A DNA stretch of 48,272 nucleotides, taken from Alphaproteobacteria bacterium. GTDB taxonomy: Bacteria > Pseudomonadota > Alphaproteobacteria > Rs-D84. The stretch spans positions 1 to 48,272 of the forward strand of contig JAFQTD010000022.1 of assembly GCA_017409215.1 (NCBI GenBank), written 5' to 3'. The notes under the pieces are model-generated. The model was not told where the DNA came from, made no database searches, and saw only the letters and a program-made list of their open reading frames with translations. Below are positions 7,702 through 17,616 of the stretch, one piece after another (position 1 is the first letter of the stretch; every line of letters begins with the position of its first letter). The position numbers were made by a program, and so were the translations under genes.

Positions 7702-9483
7702 CTATTTAATTTTATTTTTTATATCCGCCACAATTATATCAGAATCAAATCCAAATTTTTGATATACATCCATACCATCACCAGATGCACCAAACGCATC
7801 GATTCCGAATACAACATCTGCAAATTCAAACCAAGGCGCACTTGCGGCCGCTTCGATTGCGACAACCAACCCAGCCAACATTTGTTTTTTATATTCCACA
7901 TCTTGCTTTCTAAAATCAGCCACAGACAACACAGAAACCACTTGAACCGCATTTCCTAATTTTTTTGCGACTTCTATTGCCAAAGGCACCTCACTACCGG
8001 TTGCCAAGATTGTTGCCCGAACTCTTTTTGAATCCGATGGGTAAATAACATACGCGCCACGCGACAATTCACTTCCCAATGGTGTCGGCACCATCTTTAT
8101 TTGCTGACGCGACAAAACGATACAAGACGGCCTGCTTTTTTCCAACAACGCGCGTCGCCACGCATACATAACCTCTATACCATTACATGGACGAAACACA
8201 TTCATATTTGGAATTAATCGCAACGACGGCAACTGCTCAATCGGCTGATGTGTTGGACCATCTTCACCGACCGCAACACTGTCGTGTGTCAAAACATACA
8301 CCACTGGCAACCCTGACAAAGCAGACAATCTGATACTTGGTCGCATATAATCACTAAACACCAAAAAGGTCGACCCATACACACATAACCCTGATGCTGC
8401 CATACCGTTCATAATTGCAGCCATTGCATGTTCACGCACACCATAATTCACATAGTTTCCCACAAAATCACCTGGGGTTATATCTTGGGAATTTTCAACA
8501 CGCGCATTTGTACTGCCCCCCAAATCAGCACTGCCACCGATTATTTTTGCACCGGCCTTTAATAATTCATTCAGATAAATCCCAGACAATTCACGTGTTG
8601 ACATCGCACTCCCAACAGGTTGCATTGTCACATGTGGCAAAGATTTTTTTTCATTATTTTCAACAATTGGTATTTTTCTTTGCACAAAATCCAGCCACAA
8701 TTCATCACCATGTTGTGATGCAAATTTTTGTATTAAATCCCCCAACTCAGAATCGCTAAGTGCCAATCCATGCGCCTTGCTAGTATTTTCAAGTTTTGAC
8801 CCCTGTCCCAAAACCGTTTTACACTGAACAAACACAGGCATTTTTGATTTCTTCACAGAATTCAGCGCGCGCCCAATTTGACTAAAACTATTTCCATCAA
8901 CACTCACAACCTTCCAACCCGCACCAACCATACGCATTAACATATCAGAATCAGTTTGCGCTGTCCCATCAATACTAAGTCTATTATCATCCCACAACAA
9001 AACCAAATTATTTAATTTATAACGACCTGCGAATGCAATTGCTTCTTGGGCAACCCCTTCCATCAAATCGCCATCTGAACACAAACAAAATACATTAGAA
9101 TCGATATGATTAATTTTTGCCGCCAACGCCATCCCAATCGCATTTGCGACCCCCTGCCCCAATGGACCTGTTGTCACATCTATTCCATCCATTCCACGTT
9201 CTGGATGCCCAGCCAAGCCGCCAAGTTTTCTAAACCGTCTTAGATCACCAATTTTATACCCAGCCAATCTCAATACCGCGTATAACAAGGCACTGCCATG
9301 TCCAGCTGACATTACAAATTTATCGCGTCCACGTCGCAAAAAATTTGCAAACACTGTCGTAATTATATCAGCAGCACCCAACACAATCCCCAGGTGTCCA
9401 CTGTGCGCACTGCGCAATGCATACAACGCCAATGCCCTAACAGCATTTGACATATCTTTTAAATCTTTGGAATTATAAATCAT
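7702..9483 (-). CDS. tkt: Transketolase
   Basis: It transfers two-carbon ketol units in the pentose phosphate pathway using thiamine diphosphate. The 593-residue protein has the N-terminal HSGHLG, the ThDP/metal motif SDGDLMEG with a downstream DDN, and the pyrimidine domain (GVREHAMAAIMNGMAASG, SVAVGEDGPTHQPIEQL), then the C-terminal domain. It is shorter than typical transketolase (about 660). The start MIYNSKDL at 9483 was chosen over a longer frame with a spurious 35-residue extension. A TGATATAAT box ends 7 nt before this ATG and there is no Shine-Dalgarno, so the mRNA is probably leaderless. It is divergent from rnhA. Confidence 0.94.
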   Translation of the reverse strand: MIYNSKDLKDMSNAVRALALYALRSAHSGHLGIVLGAADIITTVFANFLRRGRDKFVMSAGHGSALLYAVLRLAGYKIGDLRRFRKLGGLAGHPERGMDGIDVTTGPLGQGVANAIGMALAAKINHIDSNVFCLCSDGDLMEGVAQEAIAFAGRYKLNNLVLLWDDNRLSIDGTAQTDSDMLMRMVGAGWKVVSVDGNSFSQIGRALNSVKKSKMPVFVQCKTVLGQGSKLENTSKAHGLALSDSELGDLIQKFASQHGDELWLDFVQRKIPIVENNEKKSLPHVTMQPVGSAMSTRELSGIYLNELLKAGAKIIGGSADLGGSTNARVENSQDITPGDFVGNYVNYGVREHAMAAIMNGMAASGLCVYGSTFLVFSDYMRPSIRLSALSGLPVVYVLTHDSVAVGEDGPTHQPIEQLPSLRLIPNMNVFRPCNGIEVMYAWRRALLEKSRPSCIVLSRQQIKMVPTPLGSELSRGAYVIYPSDSKRVRATILATGSEVPLAIEVAKKLGNAVQVVSVLSVADFRKQDVEYKKQMLAGLVVAIEAAASAPWFEFADVVFGIDAFGASGDGMDVYQKFGFDSDIIVADIKNKIK

Positions 9484-9490
9484 GTGTGAT

Positions 9491-9499
9491 ATTATATCA
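9491..9499 (-). promoter_or_regulatory. tkt promoter, extended -10 giving a leaderless mRNA
   Basis: On the minus strand TGATATAAT ends 7 nt before the tkt start codon, placing the expected transcription start at or next to the A of ATG. The 35-bp tkt/rnhA gap must also hold the rnhA promoter. Confidence 0.55.
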
Positions 9500-9518
9500 T
9501 AAAAAAGGACAATATAAA

Positions 9519-9956
9519 ATGCTAAAAATTTGGACCGATGGCAGTTGTCTTGGCAACCCAGGCGCAGGTGGCTGGGGCTTTGTTGCAACAGATGGCACCC
9601 ATACTGCTGAACGCAGTGGTGGCGAATCGAACACCACGAACAATCGTATGGAATTAACTGCTGTTATCCGCGCGCTATCTGCCGCCAAGAATCACTCTGA
9701 ATTAGAAATCCACACAGACAGTCAATATGTCAAAAATGGAATGCTTTCGTGGATAAAGAATTGGAAACGCAACAATTGGCGCACTGCAGACAAAAAACCT
9801 GTCAAGAACCAAGACCTGTGGCAACAACTTGATGAACTGTCATCTACGAAAAAGATACATTGGTTTTGGGTACGCGGTCATAATGGCGACGAAATGAACG
9901 AACGTGTCGATTTACTTGCACGTACCGCAGCCGAACAAATTCAATTAGGTAAATAA
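9519..9956 (+). CDS. rnhA: Ribonuclease HI
   Basis: It cleaves RNA in RNA-DNA hybrids (Okazaki primers, R-loops). The 145-residue length is normal. The catalytic set is visible: D7 (WTDGSCLGNPG), E45 (NNRMELTAV), D67 (HTDSQYVKNG), H121 (VRGHNGDEMNE) and D131. The start at 9519 has an AAAAGGA site eight bases upstream; the longer in-frame extension runs back into tkt and is not supported. Confidence 0.97.
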   Translation: MLKIWTDGSCLGNPGAGGWGFVATDGTHTAERSGGESNTTNNRMELTAVIRALSAAKNHSELEIHTDSQYVKNGMLSWIKNWKRNNWRTADKKPVKNQDLWQQLDELSSTKKIHWFWVRGHNGDEMNERVDLLARTAAEQIQLGK

Positions 9957-9962
9957 ATTATC

Positions 9963-9996
9963 AAAAAAAACGTTCCCCGCACACAAGGCGGGGACT
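9963..9996. terminator. Bidirectional terminator between rnhA and the HTH gene
   Basis: GTTCCCCGC / GCGGGGAC forms an eight-pair GC-rich stem with an ACACAAG loop. A U tract on the minus-strand side gives good termination for the HTH gene, and it also closes rnhA. Confidence 0.7.
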
Positions 9997-10004
9997 GATA
10001 AATT

Positions 10005-10259
10005 CTAGTTTTCGGTGGTTAATTTTTGTTTTTCCTGTGCGCATATTTCTGCAAAGTGTTCAACACTGGTATTCGTCGCGGCGATTATCTTGGATATTGT
10101 GCTGCATGATGGCCAACGTGGACTGCCGTCTGGAAAATACCATTTACTTTTATTAAATGTCGTTGCATCCAGACCGCTTAATTTCGCCAACCCCGAACAC
10201 GAAAGTCCGTTATCCTTGGCCAGACGTTCAATCGCATTCCATATAATCTTGTGTTTCAT
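10005..10259 (-). CDS. Short helix-turn-helix regulator, S24-repressor N-domain type
   Basis: The 84-residue protein closely follows the N-terminal DNA-binding domain of the alphaproteobacterial HTH/S24-peptidase regulators. It has WNAIERLAKDNGLSCSGLAK, then LDATTFNKSKWYFPDGSPRW and PS.STISKIIAATNTSVEHF. The full-length relatives carry a LexA-like S24 peptidase domain and are over 200 residues. Here the chain stops just after the HTH with a charged tail (QEKQKLTTEN), so it has no self-cleavage domain. It could be a stand-alone repressor or a truncated remnant; the clean terminators on both sides favour a functioning gene. Targets are unknown; the large autotransporter gene lies directly upstream on the same strand. 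Confidence 0.75.
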   Translation of the reverse strand: MKHKIIWNAIERLAKDNGLSCSGLAKLSGLDATTFNKSKWYFPDGSPRWPSCSTISKIIAATNTSVEHFAEICAQEKQKLTTEN

Positions 10260-10382
10260 TAGTCCACTCCTGCATATATAAAAAAGTTCAAGACTATGAC
10301 ATTATTCCAAAACCCAAGAATAAAATCAAGCACAAAGATAAAACACAATATAATTCAACCTGCGGTTGTGACAAACGGCCCA

Positions 10383-10407
10383 GAAAAACCGCCTTGGGGC
10401 GGTTTTA
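10383..10407 (-). terminator. Intrinsic terminator of the autotransporter gene
   Basis: AAAACCGCC / GGCGGTTTT with a four-base loop, U tract on the minus strand, begins a few bases after the autotransporter stop codon. Confidence 0.85.
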
Positions 10408-10412
10408 TTAGA

Positions 10413-13400
10413 CTAAAACCTATACGAACCAGAAATCTTGATATTATGTAATTGCAGTGCAGAGTTATACTGATACCGATAATCAACACCAATCTGTACC
10501 CCGTTTGCCGCCAAGAATTCAACCCCCGCACCAATATTCGCCCAGAACGGATTGGTATTGATATCATAACGGGTATATGTGTCTGCAATTGCAAACTTAT
10601 ATCTTGCATTATCCGGAATCCCCAAAACATCATATTCAACACCTATTGATGCGTATGGACGAATCTGGAACCAAGCCGATGGATAGATACGTTTTTGTGC
10701 AAGCAATGAATACCCAGGTGTAAAGATGAAATATCCATCCGATTTCAATTTCATATAATCACTGCCTGCGGCCTTTTCCATAACATCAAAACCAAAGTTA
10801 TAACCGGCACGTGCATACAAATTACCAACGACATACTGATTTAATATATCGTGCATCAATCCCCATTCTGATATCAAACTAAACGCAGTACCTGTACCTT
10901 CGATTGGTGCAACAAAATTCTGCATACGTTCTACATCAAAAATATGCACATCCAAAAAGGCATTCCCATATATACGCGCCTTTTCATTGACGGTTTCCAT
11001 CAGATATGCACCCAGCCCAATATTCGTATTCGCCACAGATATATCAACCCCGCCTAACTCGGTCACATTTGCATAGCTCAAAACCATTTCATCTGACACA
11101 TCTGACGAAGTATGTGTAATGCGCCCTGTCAGCCCCAGCATCAATGTATTTGTTGCTTGCCAATCATACCCCCCAGAAATCGAGAATCTATTACCATCAG
11201 CATGCTTGCCATCCGATACATTTTGGAAATACATACCATAATCAACATCCAACCACGCCTTCTTCAATTTACGGCCACGATTCCAAATAAACTCGTCCAG
11301 CATACGGTCTTCAAAAGAACGGAATGCAGTATGTTCATTCAAGTCAAGACTACCAGCGATTAATTCTATTTCGCGCACCTGGAACAAGCGACTAAATGGC
11401 ACAAACACAGTTCCATCCGCTGTTGCAACATAATGTTCCATTCTATTATACAATTCAGTTGCAACCCTTGATAAATTAGTTCCCTTAAATGCCAATGGTA
11501 TCATTTCAATTGGTGTACGATTACCAAACCTTTTATTTGACATCTGCGCTGCAACCATATCATCAATCGCCCCAGCCGACACATACTCACCCAACGTATA
11601 AACATCCTGACGTGCAACAATTGGTTGAATCTTGAATATTTCAACAGGCCCACCAAAACGCGGATCAAAGACAATATACAAACTATCAATTTGGAAATCA
11701 CCATCTGTATCACGTTCCGCAACATACACTGTCAAATCATCAGAATCCGAAGAACCACTACCTTTGATTGTATCTAAATAATTATAACACAATGACGCAT
11801 CAGCATTACAAAAACGAACATTTAAATTTCTAATTTTTGCAGCCAAATCCTCAATTCCATTATCTGCATGCAACAACCATATTGCAGTCCCCGCATCAAC
11901 AATATCAAACACATTTACACCAATTTGTGCATCTGCCAGTGTACTGCTTGTCAAGCCACCAATTGTTGTCAAATCTGTCTCAAACTTACCCCCCACAGAT
12001 ATCAAAGCCCCAGCATTATCACCTGTTGGATTTGTAATTTGTCCAAATGTTTTATCATTATTCATTGAAATCGTTGCCCAATAATTCACATCAGTTGTAT
12101 TCAACTGTGCGCCATCTGCATAAGGCAAAATTGCAATATTCAATGCACTATTATTATTAAACAAATAATCGCCTGATATTTGCATTTTTTCTAGGCCGAT
12201 AAAATCAACATTACCAGACACATCACCATTAACCAAAACATTTTGCCACAAAGCCTCGCCATTTGCATTCTTGTTTGCAACAAAACGCAAATCATCTGCG
12301 ACGATTCCCGATTCTCCGACGGCAACATCACTTGAATTTATTATCAGACTTCCGTTCTGATTAATACCAGCAACCCTTACCCCATCTGCCACCAAAGTAT
12401 AATCATCTGCATCGATATTAATATCTCTATCTGATAACAGGGTCGTTCTATTTTGGTACAACATTGCATCAGTATTAATTAAATCATTAATATATGCCTT
12501 TGCACCACTCAAGACCAAATTTCCACCATTTAATACCAATCCACCCAAAACCAAGGAATCATTACCAGAATTAAAATGCAAAACACCAGAATTATTAACA
12601 GCAGACGAAAACACCATTCCATCATCGGCCTTTAATCTTAAAGTACCATCATTTACAATTTTTGTATTCAAAGCATTTATTTTATTCCCGGCAATAAAAT
12701 CAACAATTGCCCCATCGTTTACAATCAGGTTCGCCCCAAACACAACATCCGAAGATATCTGATATTCGGTATTACCATGATTCGCTACAAAATCCCCCCC
12801 AATACTAAGAGTCTTGGCATCAAACTCTGTTGCATCATGATTTAACATTCCTGTGACAGCGCCATTAATTCCCTGAACAAAATCACCTGCAACATTAACA
12901 TTCCCATTAACAATAGCATTTTCCACATTCAAATCAACCTGTGTACCTGTTGCACCGCTAACATTCAAATCGTCCGCAGTTAAATTATTCGCAACCACAG
13001 TCAATACAGCGCCATCTGTGTTATTAATCGCACCAACAGACACACCTCCTGTTGCTTCAAAGCTTAATGTTGCACCAGTATTAACAATATCATTTTCGAT
13101 AACAATATTACCTTCGTTTTTATCAACATCACCATTGGCAACAACGACAAAATCTTTATCAGAAGAATTTCCAATCCCACCAAAAACAACTGTGCCACCA
13201 GAAATACTTACCGCGCCCATATTTATGATTTGATTTGCCACATCAATCATTCCACTTGCGGACAATACAACATCACCCTGATTATAAACACCCCCACCTA
13301 TCAATATCTGTCCGGCTGAATCCAGATTCAGTGTCTTATCTGCTACAACTTCTATATCTTTAACGGAAATAACAGAATCCTGCACAGTCGTCTTCAACGT

Positions 13401-15581
13401 CAAAGAGTTCAATGCATTGCTATCAACTAATAATCCAGAATCCGCATCAACGGCATTATAAAAATACAAATTATCTGCAATTACAATATTTCCATTATCC
13501 GCAATAATTTCATCAACATTCGCAACCAGTTTGCCATTAACAAGCATTGAACCAACTGTAAACTTATCACCTGCAACCTTCAATGTTGCATTTGTATCAA
13601 CAAACGCACGCCCATCCACATTTGCAGATGTTTGTGTATTAACTGCCAAATCACTTGTACCGGCGACAACTAAATCACGCTTAACATCCAATGCATTTAC
13701 ATTCAGTGTCGCACCAACACCAATACCAGTTTCACCAATGATGACATCCCTTGCAACATTCAACAAGTCTGCAGTCAAAACAAACTCTGACGTCCCCATA
13801 AAATCAAAACTTACATTTCCAGTACCCGTTGCTTGATTACCACTGACCAAACTTCCGGAAATTTGCACATTATTATCACCAGCATTCAGAGCATACACCC
13901 CCTGATTCAAATTCAAATTTCCCCCAGATACATTTAACGCACCGGCCAAAGAAATTTCACCACCCAACAAATTCAGATTAACTTCGCCCCCACGAACATC
14001 CAACGTTTTACCAAATTGCATTGATGTCCCTGACGACAAGGTCATATTTCCACTATTATTTTCAACCAGTCCTGCCACACTAACACTATTTGCTTCGACA
14101 TCCAAATCGCCGTATGTATTAACAATTTCACCCATAATTTGGATACTGCCTGAATCAGCCAAAGTTGAACGAACAAACAAATCAGCCAATGCCTGTTCTG
14201 TCCCAACATTTAATACATTATTTAAATTAATTTGTGGTGCCGCCACAGACATCACACCTGAATTAACGACATCAGCTACAACCGTCACACTATTACCTGC
14301 AACTATATCAGTATTTGAATTAGCCTGCCCTGATACGCTGCCAGAAACCGATATATCGTTATCAGCATGCAAAATCATATCTTTTGCGCTATTATTAAGA
14401 TTAGCAACCGTAATATTCTGCGCTGACAAACTGATATTCGCGCCCGCATTTCCATTTGCACCATTCAAAACTATAACATCACTTAAATCCATATCGCTGT
14501 TACGAAACACCAAATTAAAGCTCTTTAGCGAATTTAAAAACAGTCCTGTCCAAACACTTTCATCAACACCACTTCCAAATTCCAAACTTCCTGTGTCTAA
14601 ACTAAATACATTATCTTGCCCCATAGAGCTCAAATTTATTCCATTTTCAAAATACGACACACCATCGACTACGGCCACAACATTACCACCATTAATAAAC
14701 GAACCTGTTCCGCTATCACCACCATTAACAGTCCATTCATTTACATTCAGTGTTAATTCTGCATTATTATCCTCATTTGTCATCATCCCAGTCACAGACA
14801 AAGCATCTGCTTTTATTGTTGTATCACTTTCGGACTTATTTTCAAACACACCGGCAATAGTAATATTTCCATCGGCCTGCAAATCAACCGCCCCACCTGC
14901 AGCCTTCTGAAATGCCCCATCAACCACAATATCTGTACCCGCAACTATACTTGTGTCTCCGTCGCCACTATCCACAAATTGCGACAGATTCACACCACCC
15001 GTACTTTCTATAGCAACATTTCCAGAATGCACACTCAAAACACCGGCATCCACAGAACCACCCTTAAGAGTCAAATCCCCATACGTCACGATATTTCCAT
15101 CGACATCAATTTTTCCCGACGTATTTACCCCAAAAGAAACACCAGCGTATTCATCACTAACCGTCGAATCTTCATCACCGACAACAATTCCACCTGCAGA
15201 AAAATTAAAAGAATTATCAGCAGAATCAAATGCCTTGATACCAAATTGTTTTCCCTTTAAAACGGTCAACATTGAATTGACAGAAACATCACCACCGGCC
15301 AGCAACGTAAAAACCTTGCTATCTATATTATCCAAAACAAATAAATTATTCGACAATTCACCCGATGCAGAATCCGCACCAATTGTCATATTGTTCACGA
15401 CCAACGGATCAGGCGATTCGATTCCTATTACATTTTCCGCACTAATAACGACCCCCTGTGCAATATCCCATTCTGGTTGATTGGTTGACACAACATCCAT
15501 ACCATCAACAGGATTAACAACAACAGCGCCTGCACCCATTGGCAACAGGCAACAGAAAAACGAGAATATTTTTTTTATCAT
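10413..15581 (-). CDS. Very large autotransporter adhesin-like protein (type Va secretion)
   Basis: The 1722-residue product has a signal peptide ([19 protein letters not shown]). Its passenger of about 1400 residues consists of degenerate repeats rich in Asn, Gly, Val, Asp and Ser. Typical stretches are [30 protein letters not shown] and [14 protein letters not shown], which suggest a right-handed beta-helix of the filamentous/adhesin kind. A C-terminal barrel of about 290 residues ends in GSYRF. The passenger should be displayed on the cell surface. A start at ATG 15581 is preferred over an upstream TTG because the signal peptide begins there. It is divergent from enolase, and an intrinsic terminator follows. 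It may be a surface adhesin; no specific ligand can be inferred. Confidence 0.88.
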   Translation of the reverse strand: MIKKIFSFFCCLLPMGAGAVVVNPVDGMDVVSTNQPEWDIAQGVVISAENVIGIESPDPLVVNNMTIGADSASGELSNNLFVLDNIDSKVFTLLAGGDVSVNSMLTVLKGKQFGIKAFDSADNSFNFSAGGIVVGDEDSTVSDEYAGVSFGVNTSGKIDVDGNIVTYGDLTLKGGSVDAGVLSVHSGNVAIESTGGVNLSQFVDSGDGDTSIVAGTDIVVDGAFQKAAGGAVDLQADGNITIAGVFENKSESDTTIKADALSVTGMMTNEDNNAELTLNVNEWTVNGGDSGTGSFINGGNVVAVVDGVSYFENGINLSSMGQDNVFSLDTGSLEFGSGVDESVWTGLFLNSLKSFNLVFRNSDMDLSDVIVLNGANGNAGANISLSAQNITVANLNNSAKDMILHADNDISVSGSVSGQANSNTDIVAGNSVTVVADVVNSGVMSVAAPQINLNNVLNVGTEQALADLFVRSTLADSGSIQIMGEIVNTYGDLDVEANSVSVAGLVENNSGNMTLSSGTSMQFGKTLDVRGGEVNLNLLGGEISLAGALNVSGGNLNLNQGVYALNAGDNNVQISGSLVSGNQATGTGNVSFDFMGTSEFVLTADLLNVARDVIIGETGIGVGATLNVNALDVKRDLVVAGTSDLAVNTQTSANVDGRAFVDTNATLKVAGDKFTVGSMLVNGKLVANVDEIIADNGNIVIADNLYFYNAVDADSGLLVDSNALNSLTLKTTVQDSVISVKDIEVVADKTLNLDSAGQILIGGGVYNQGDVVLSASGMIDVANQIINMGAVSISGGTVVFGGIGNSSDKDFVVVANGDVDKNEGNIVIENDIVNTGATLSFEATGGVSVGAINNTDGAVLTVVANNLTADDLNVSGATGTQVDLNVENAIVNGNVNVAGDFVQGINGAVTGMLNHDATEFDAKTLSIGGDFVANHGNTEYQISSDVVFGANLIVNDGAIVDFIAGNKINALNTKIVNDGTLRLKADDGMVFSSAVNNSGVLHFNSGNDSLVLGGLVLNGGNLVLSGAKAYINDLINTDAMLYQNRTTLLSDRDINIDADDYTLVADGVRVAGINQNGSLIINSSDVAVGESGIVADDLRFVANKNANGEALWQNVLVNGDVSGNVDFIGLEKMQISGDYLFNNNSALNIAILPYADGAQLNTTDVNYWATISMNNDKTFGQITNPTGDNAGALISVGGKFETDLTTIGGLTSSTLADAQIGVNVFDIVDAGTAIWLLHADNGIEDLAAKIRNLNVRFCNADASLCYNYLDTIKGSGSSDSDDLTVYVAERDTDGDFQIDSLYIVFDPRFGGPVEIFKIQPIVARQDVYTLGEYVSAGAIDDMVAAQMSNKRFGNRTPIEMIPLAFKGTNLSRVATELYNRMEHYVATADGTVFVPFSRLFQVREIELIAGSLDLNEHTAFRSFEDRMLDEFIWNRGRKLKKAWLDVDYGMYFQNVSDGKHADGNRFSISGGYDWQATNTLMLGLTGRITHTSSDVSDEMVLSYANVTELGGVDISVANTNIGLGAYLMETVNEKARIYGNAFLDVHIFDVERMQNFVAPIEGTGTAFSLISEWGLMHDILNQYVVGNLYARAGYNFGFDVMEKAAGSDYMKLKSDGYFIFTPGYSLLAQKRIYPSAWFQIRPYASIGVEYDVLGIPDNARYKFAIADTYTRYDINTNPFWANIGAGVEFLAANGVQIGVDYRYQYNSALQLHNIKISGSYRF

Positions 15582-15685
15582 TTTTTTATTTTCTTCCAAT
15601 CCTAAATGTGTTTATATTATGCCACAAGTCATCTAAACATATCAAGATGAAATTGTATCATTTGTTTAATCTAAGGAGAAAATAT

Positions 15686-16948
15686 ATGTTTAAAATAACA
15701 AAAGTACATGCACGCCAAATAATGGATAGTCGCGGAAACCCAACAATTGAATGTGACATTGAGCTAAGCGGCGGTGCATTTGGTCGCGCTGCGGTTCCAT
15801 CAGGCGCATCCACCGGCAGTTTCGAAGCACTTGAACTTCGCGATGGTGGCAATATGTACATGGGCAAAGGCGTTCTAACTGCTGTAAAGAACGTAAATGA
15901 AATAATTGCACCTGCAATTATGGGTATGGACGCACAGAACCAAACAGATTTAGATGAAAAGATGCTGACACTGGACGGAACACCCAACAAAGAAAAATTA
16001 GGTGCAAACGCAATCTTAGCCGTATCAATGGCACTTGCACATGCTGTTGCAAACGGCAAACACATTCCATTATATAAATACATTGCTGAAATATATGGCA
16101 ACAGCAACCCATGCGTATTACCACGTCCAATGATGAATATTATCAATGGTGGCGCACACGCAGACAATGGTCTGGATGCACAAGAATTTATGATTATCCC
16201 AAATGGCGCAAAATCCGAAGTCGAAGCGATTCGTATGGGGTCAGAAGTATTTCATAATTTGAAAAGCATTTTGAAACGTGGTGGCAATTCAACAAACGTT
16301 GGCGACGAAGGCGGTTTTGCTCCAAATTTCAGCTCTTGCCGGGAAGCACTAGACACAATTATCGCGGCAATACGTTCCGCAGGATACGAACCAGCGCGCG
16401 ACATTTCAATTGGTTTAGACGTCGCATCATCAGAATTCTATTCTGACGGCATCTATAACTTTGAAGGCCAAAAATTAACATCTGCTGAAATGATTGAATT
16501 CTATGAAAAACTAATATCTGATTATCCTATTATCTCTATCGAAGACGCATTGGCAGAAGAAGACTGGGATGGATGGAAAACATTAACAGATAAAATTGGT
16601 TCAAGATGTCAATTGGTTGGCGACGATTTGTTTGTGACAAATCCTGCACGTCTGGAACGCGGAATCGCAAATGGTGTTGCCAACGCAATCTTAATCAAAG
16701 TGAATCAAATCGGATCCTTAACAGAAACATTGCGCGCAATAAAAATGGCACAAGATGCAAATTACGGTGTTGTAATCTCTCATCGCAGTGGCGAAACCGA
16801 AGACACAACAATTGCAGACTTGGCAGTTGCCACAAACGCGGGACAAATCAAGACTGGTTCAATGTCACGCACTGATCGTATGGCAAAATACAATCAGTTA
16901 ATTCGCATTGAAGAAGAACTGGACAAATCCGCAAAATATGGTATATAA
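15686..16948 (+). CDS. eno: Enolase
   Basis: It interconverts 2-phosphoglycerate and phosphoenolpyruvate in glycolysis. The 420-residue protein has the family landmarks in order: [20 protein letters not shown] ([15 protein letters not shown]), the catalytic GDEGGFAPN, the metal ligands in [26 protein letters not shown] and VGDDLFVTN, and the C-terminal [19 protein letters not shown]. The start at 15686 has AAGGAG eight bases upstream. A strong terminator follows the stop. Confidence 0.98.
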   Translation: MFKITKVHARQIMDSRGNPTIECDIELSGGAFGRAAVPSGASTGSFEALELRDGGNMYMGKGVLTAVKNVNEIIAPAIMGMDAQNQTDLDEKMLTLDGTPNKEKLGANAILAVSMALAHAVANGKHIPLYKYIAEIYGNSNPCVLPRPMMNIINGGAHADNGLDAQEFMIIPNGAKSEVEAIRMGSEVFHNLKSILKRGGNSTNVGDEGGFAPNFSSCREALDTIIAAIRSAGYEPARDISIGLDVASSEFYSDGIYNFEGQKLTSAEMIEFYEKLISDYPIISIEDALAEEDWDGWKTLTDKIGSRCQLVGDDLFVTNPARLERGIANGVANAILIKVNQIGSLTETLRAIKMAQDANYGVVISHRSGETEDTTIADLAVATNAGQIKTGSMSRTDRMAKYNQLIRIEEELDKSAKYGI

Positions 16949-16964
16949 TCATAACGAGATTAAT

Positions 16965-16993
16965 AAAAAAGGGGGGCTTCTGCCCCCTTTTTT
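16965..16993 (+). terminator. Intrinsic terminator of eno
   Basis: GGGGGGC-TTCT-GCCCCC followed by eight T is preceded by six A. It separates eno from the small membrane-protein gene. Confidence 0.9.
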
Positions 16994-17012
16994 TATACAC
17001 AAATGTAAAAAA

Positions 17013-17216
17013 ATGATTAACGGTGAAATTATATATTATATAAAATATACCTGCGCTATATTGGTACTGCTGGGTATTATTTTGGCCCCTGCATGGGTTG
17101 CGCGCCAAAATGGGCATGGTAAACCAAGAATGCAAGCCGTACGTATATCCAGCTGGGTTTTTGGATGGTCTATTATTGCCTGGCTATGGTCCCTGTTCCA
17201 AGCAACAAAAAAATAA
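17013..17216 (+). CDS. Small two-helix membrane protein resembling superinfection-immunity proteins
   Basis: The 67-residue product has two membrane segments (YIKYTCAILVLLGIILAPAW and WVFGWSIIAWLWSLF) joined by a basic loop (ARQNGHGKPRMQAVR). The order 'hydrophobic helix - P - basic loop - GW..I.W...L..A' resembles the Imm_superinfect family, but this is a pattern match only. The start at 17013 was chosen because it is the first ATG after the eno terminator that keeps both helices; there is no clear Shine-Dalgarno and no obvious promoter in the short gap. The gene could be real but is less certain than its neighbours. Confidence 0.5.
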   Translation: MINGEIIYYIKYTCAILVLLGIILAPAWVARQNGHGKPRMQAVRISSWVFGWSIIAWLWSLFQATKK

Positions 17217-17438
17217 ATTTCACAAATATGTCAAATGGTTTAGATAAACGCAGTGCCGGAAACGACGTGTACAAAAGATACATAAGCCCCACCCCTCATT
17301 GTAGAGGTTAAAATTAATTATAATGATTTAAATAAAATCAATAATTATAAATATTCAGCTCTTTGTCATCGATGTGGCTTTTCACACACACTCTCACCCC
17401 TTATCACCCCCGCGTACCTGCCCCCGCCCTTACGCTCT

Positions 17439-17480
17439 CGTCATTCCCGCGCAGGCGGGAATCCATTGCCCCGCAGGGAC
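17439..17480. repeat. REP-like palindromic element
   Basis: CGTCATTCCCGCGCAGGCGG followed by GAATCCATTGCCCCGCAGGG contains the dyad ATTCCCGC-GCAG-GCGGGAAT. It is GC-rich against an AT-rich background, and the same unit recurs in the 30-kb repeat block. Confidence 0.8.
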
Positions 17481-17535
17481 TTATTCTTACCCCACCCCTC
17501 CTTGCAGAGGTTAAAATTAAATAGAATGATTTAGA

Positions 17536-17595
17536 TAAACGCAGTGCCGGAAACGACGTGTACAAAAGGTACATAAGTTTCCGGCACCGCGTTTA
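17536..17595 (-). terminator. Long hairpin after groEL
   Basis: TAAACGCAGTGCCGGAAAC (17536-17554) pairs with GTTTCCGGCACCGCGTTTA (17577-17595), 18 of 19 positions. The 22-base loop has its own GTAC/GTAC dyad. It begins about 20 nt downstream of the groEL stop. It lacks a clean U tract, so it may be an mRNA 3' stabiliser instead of a terminator. Its left arm is part of repeat X. Confidence 0.55.
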
Positions 17596-17616
17596 GATGA
17601 ATTATTATGGTTAATT

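Larger units (their letters stand above)
17230..17600. repeat. Repeat-built intergenic region (X/Y direct repeats plus a REP-like palindrome)
   Basis: Two modules occur twice. X (TTTAGATAAACGCAGTGCCG..., 17238-17286 and 17530-17577) is about 48 bp. Y (CCCCACCCCTCATTGTAGAG..., 17287-17335 and 17490-17531) is about 42-48 bp. The order is X-Y, a 150-bp AT-rich and C-rich filler, then Y-X, so the repeat unit is probably Y-X. Between them sits one REP-like palindromic unit (17439-17480) also found at 30.1-30.6 kb. No gene is seen in these 370 bases. Confidence 0.8.
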
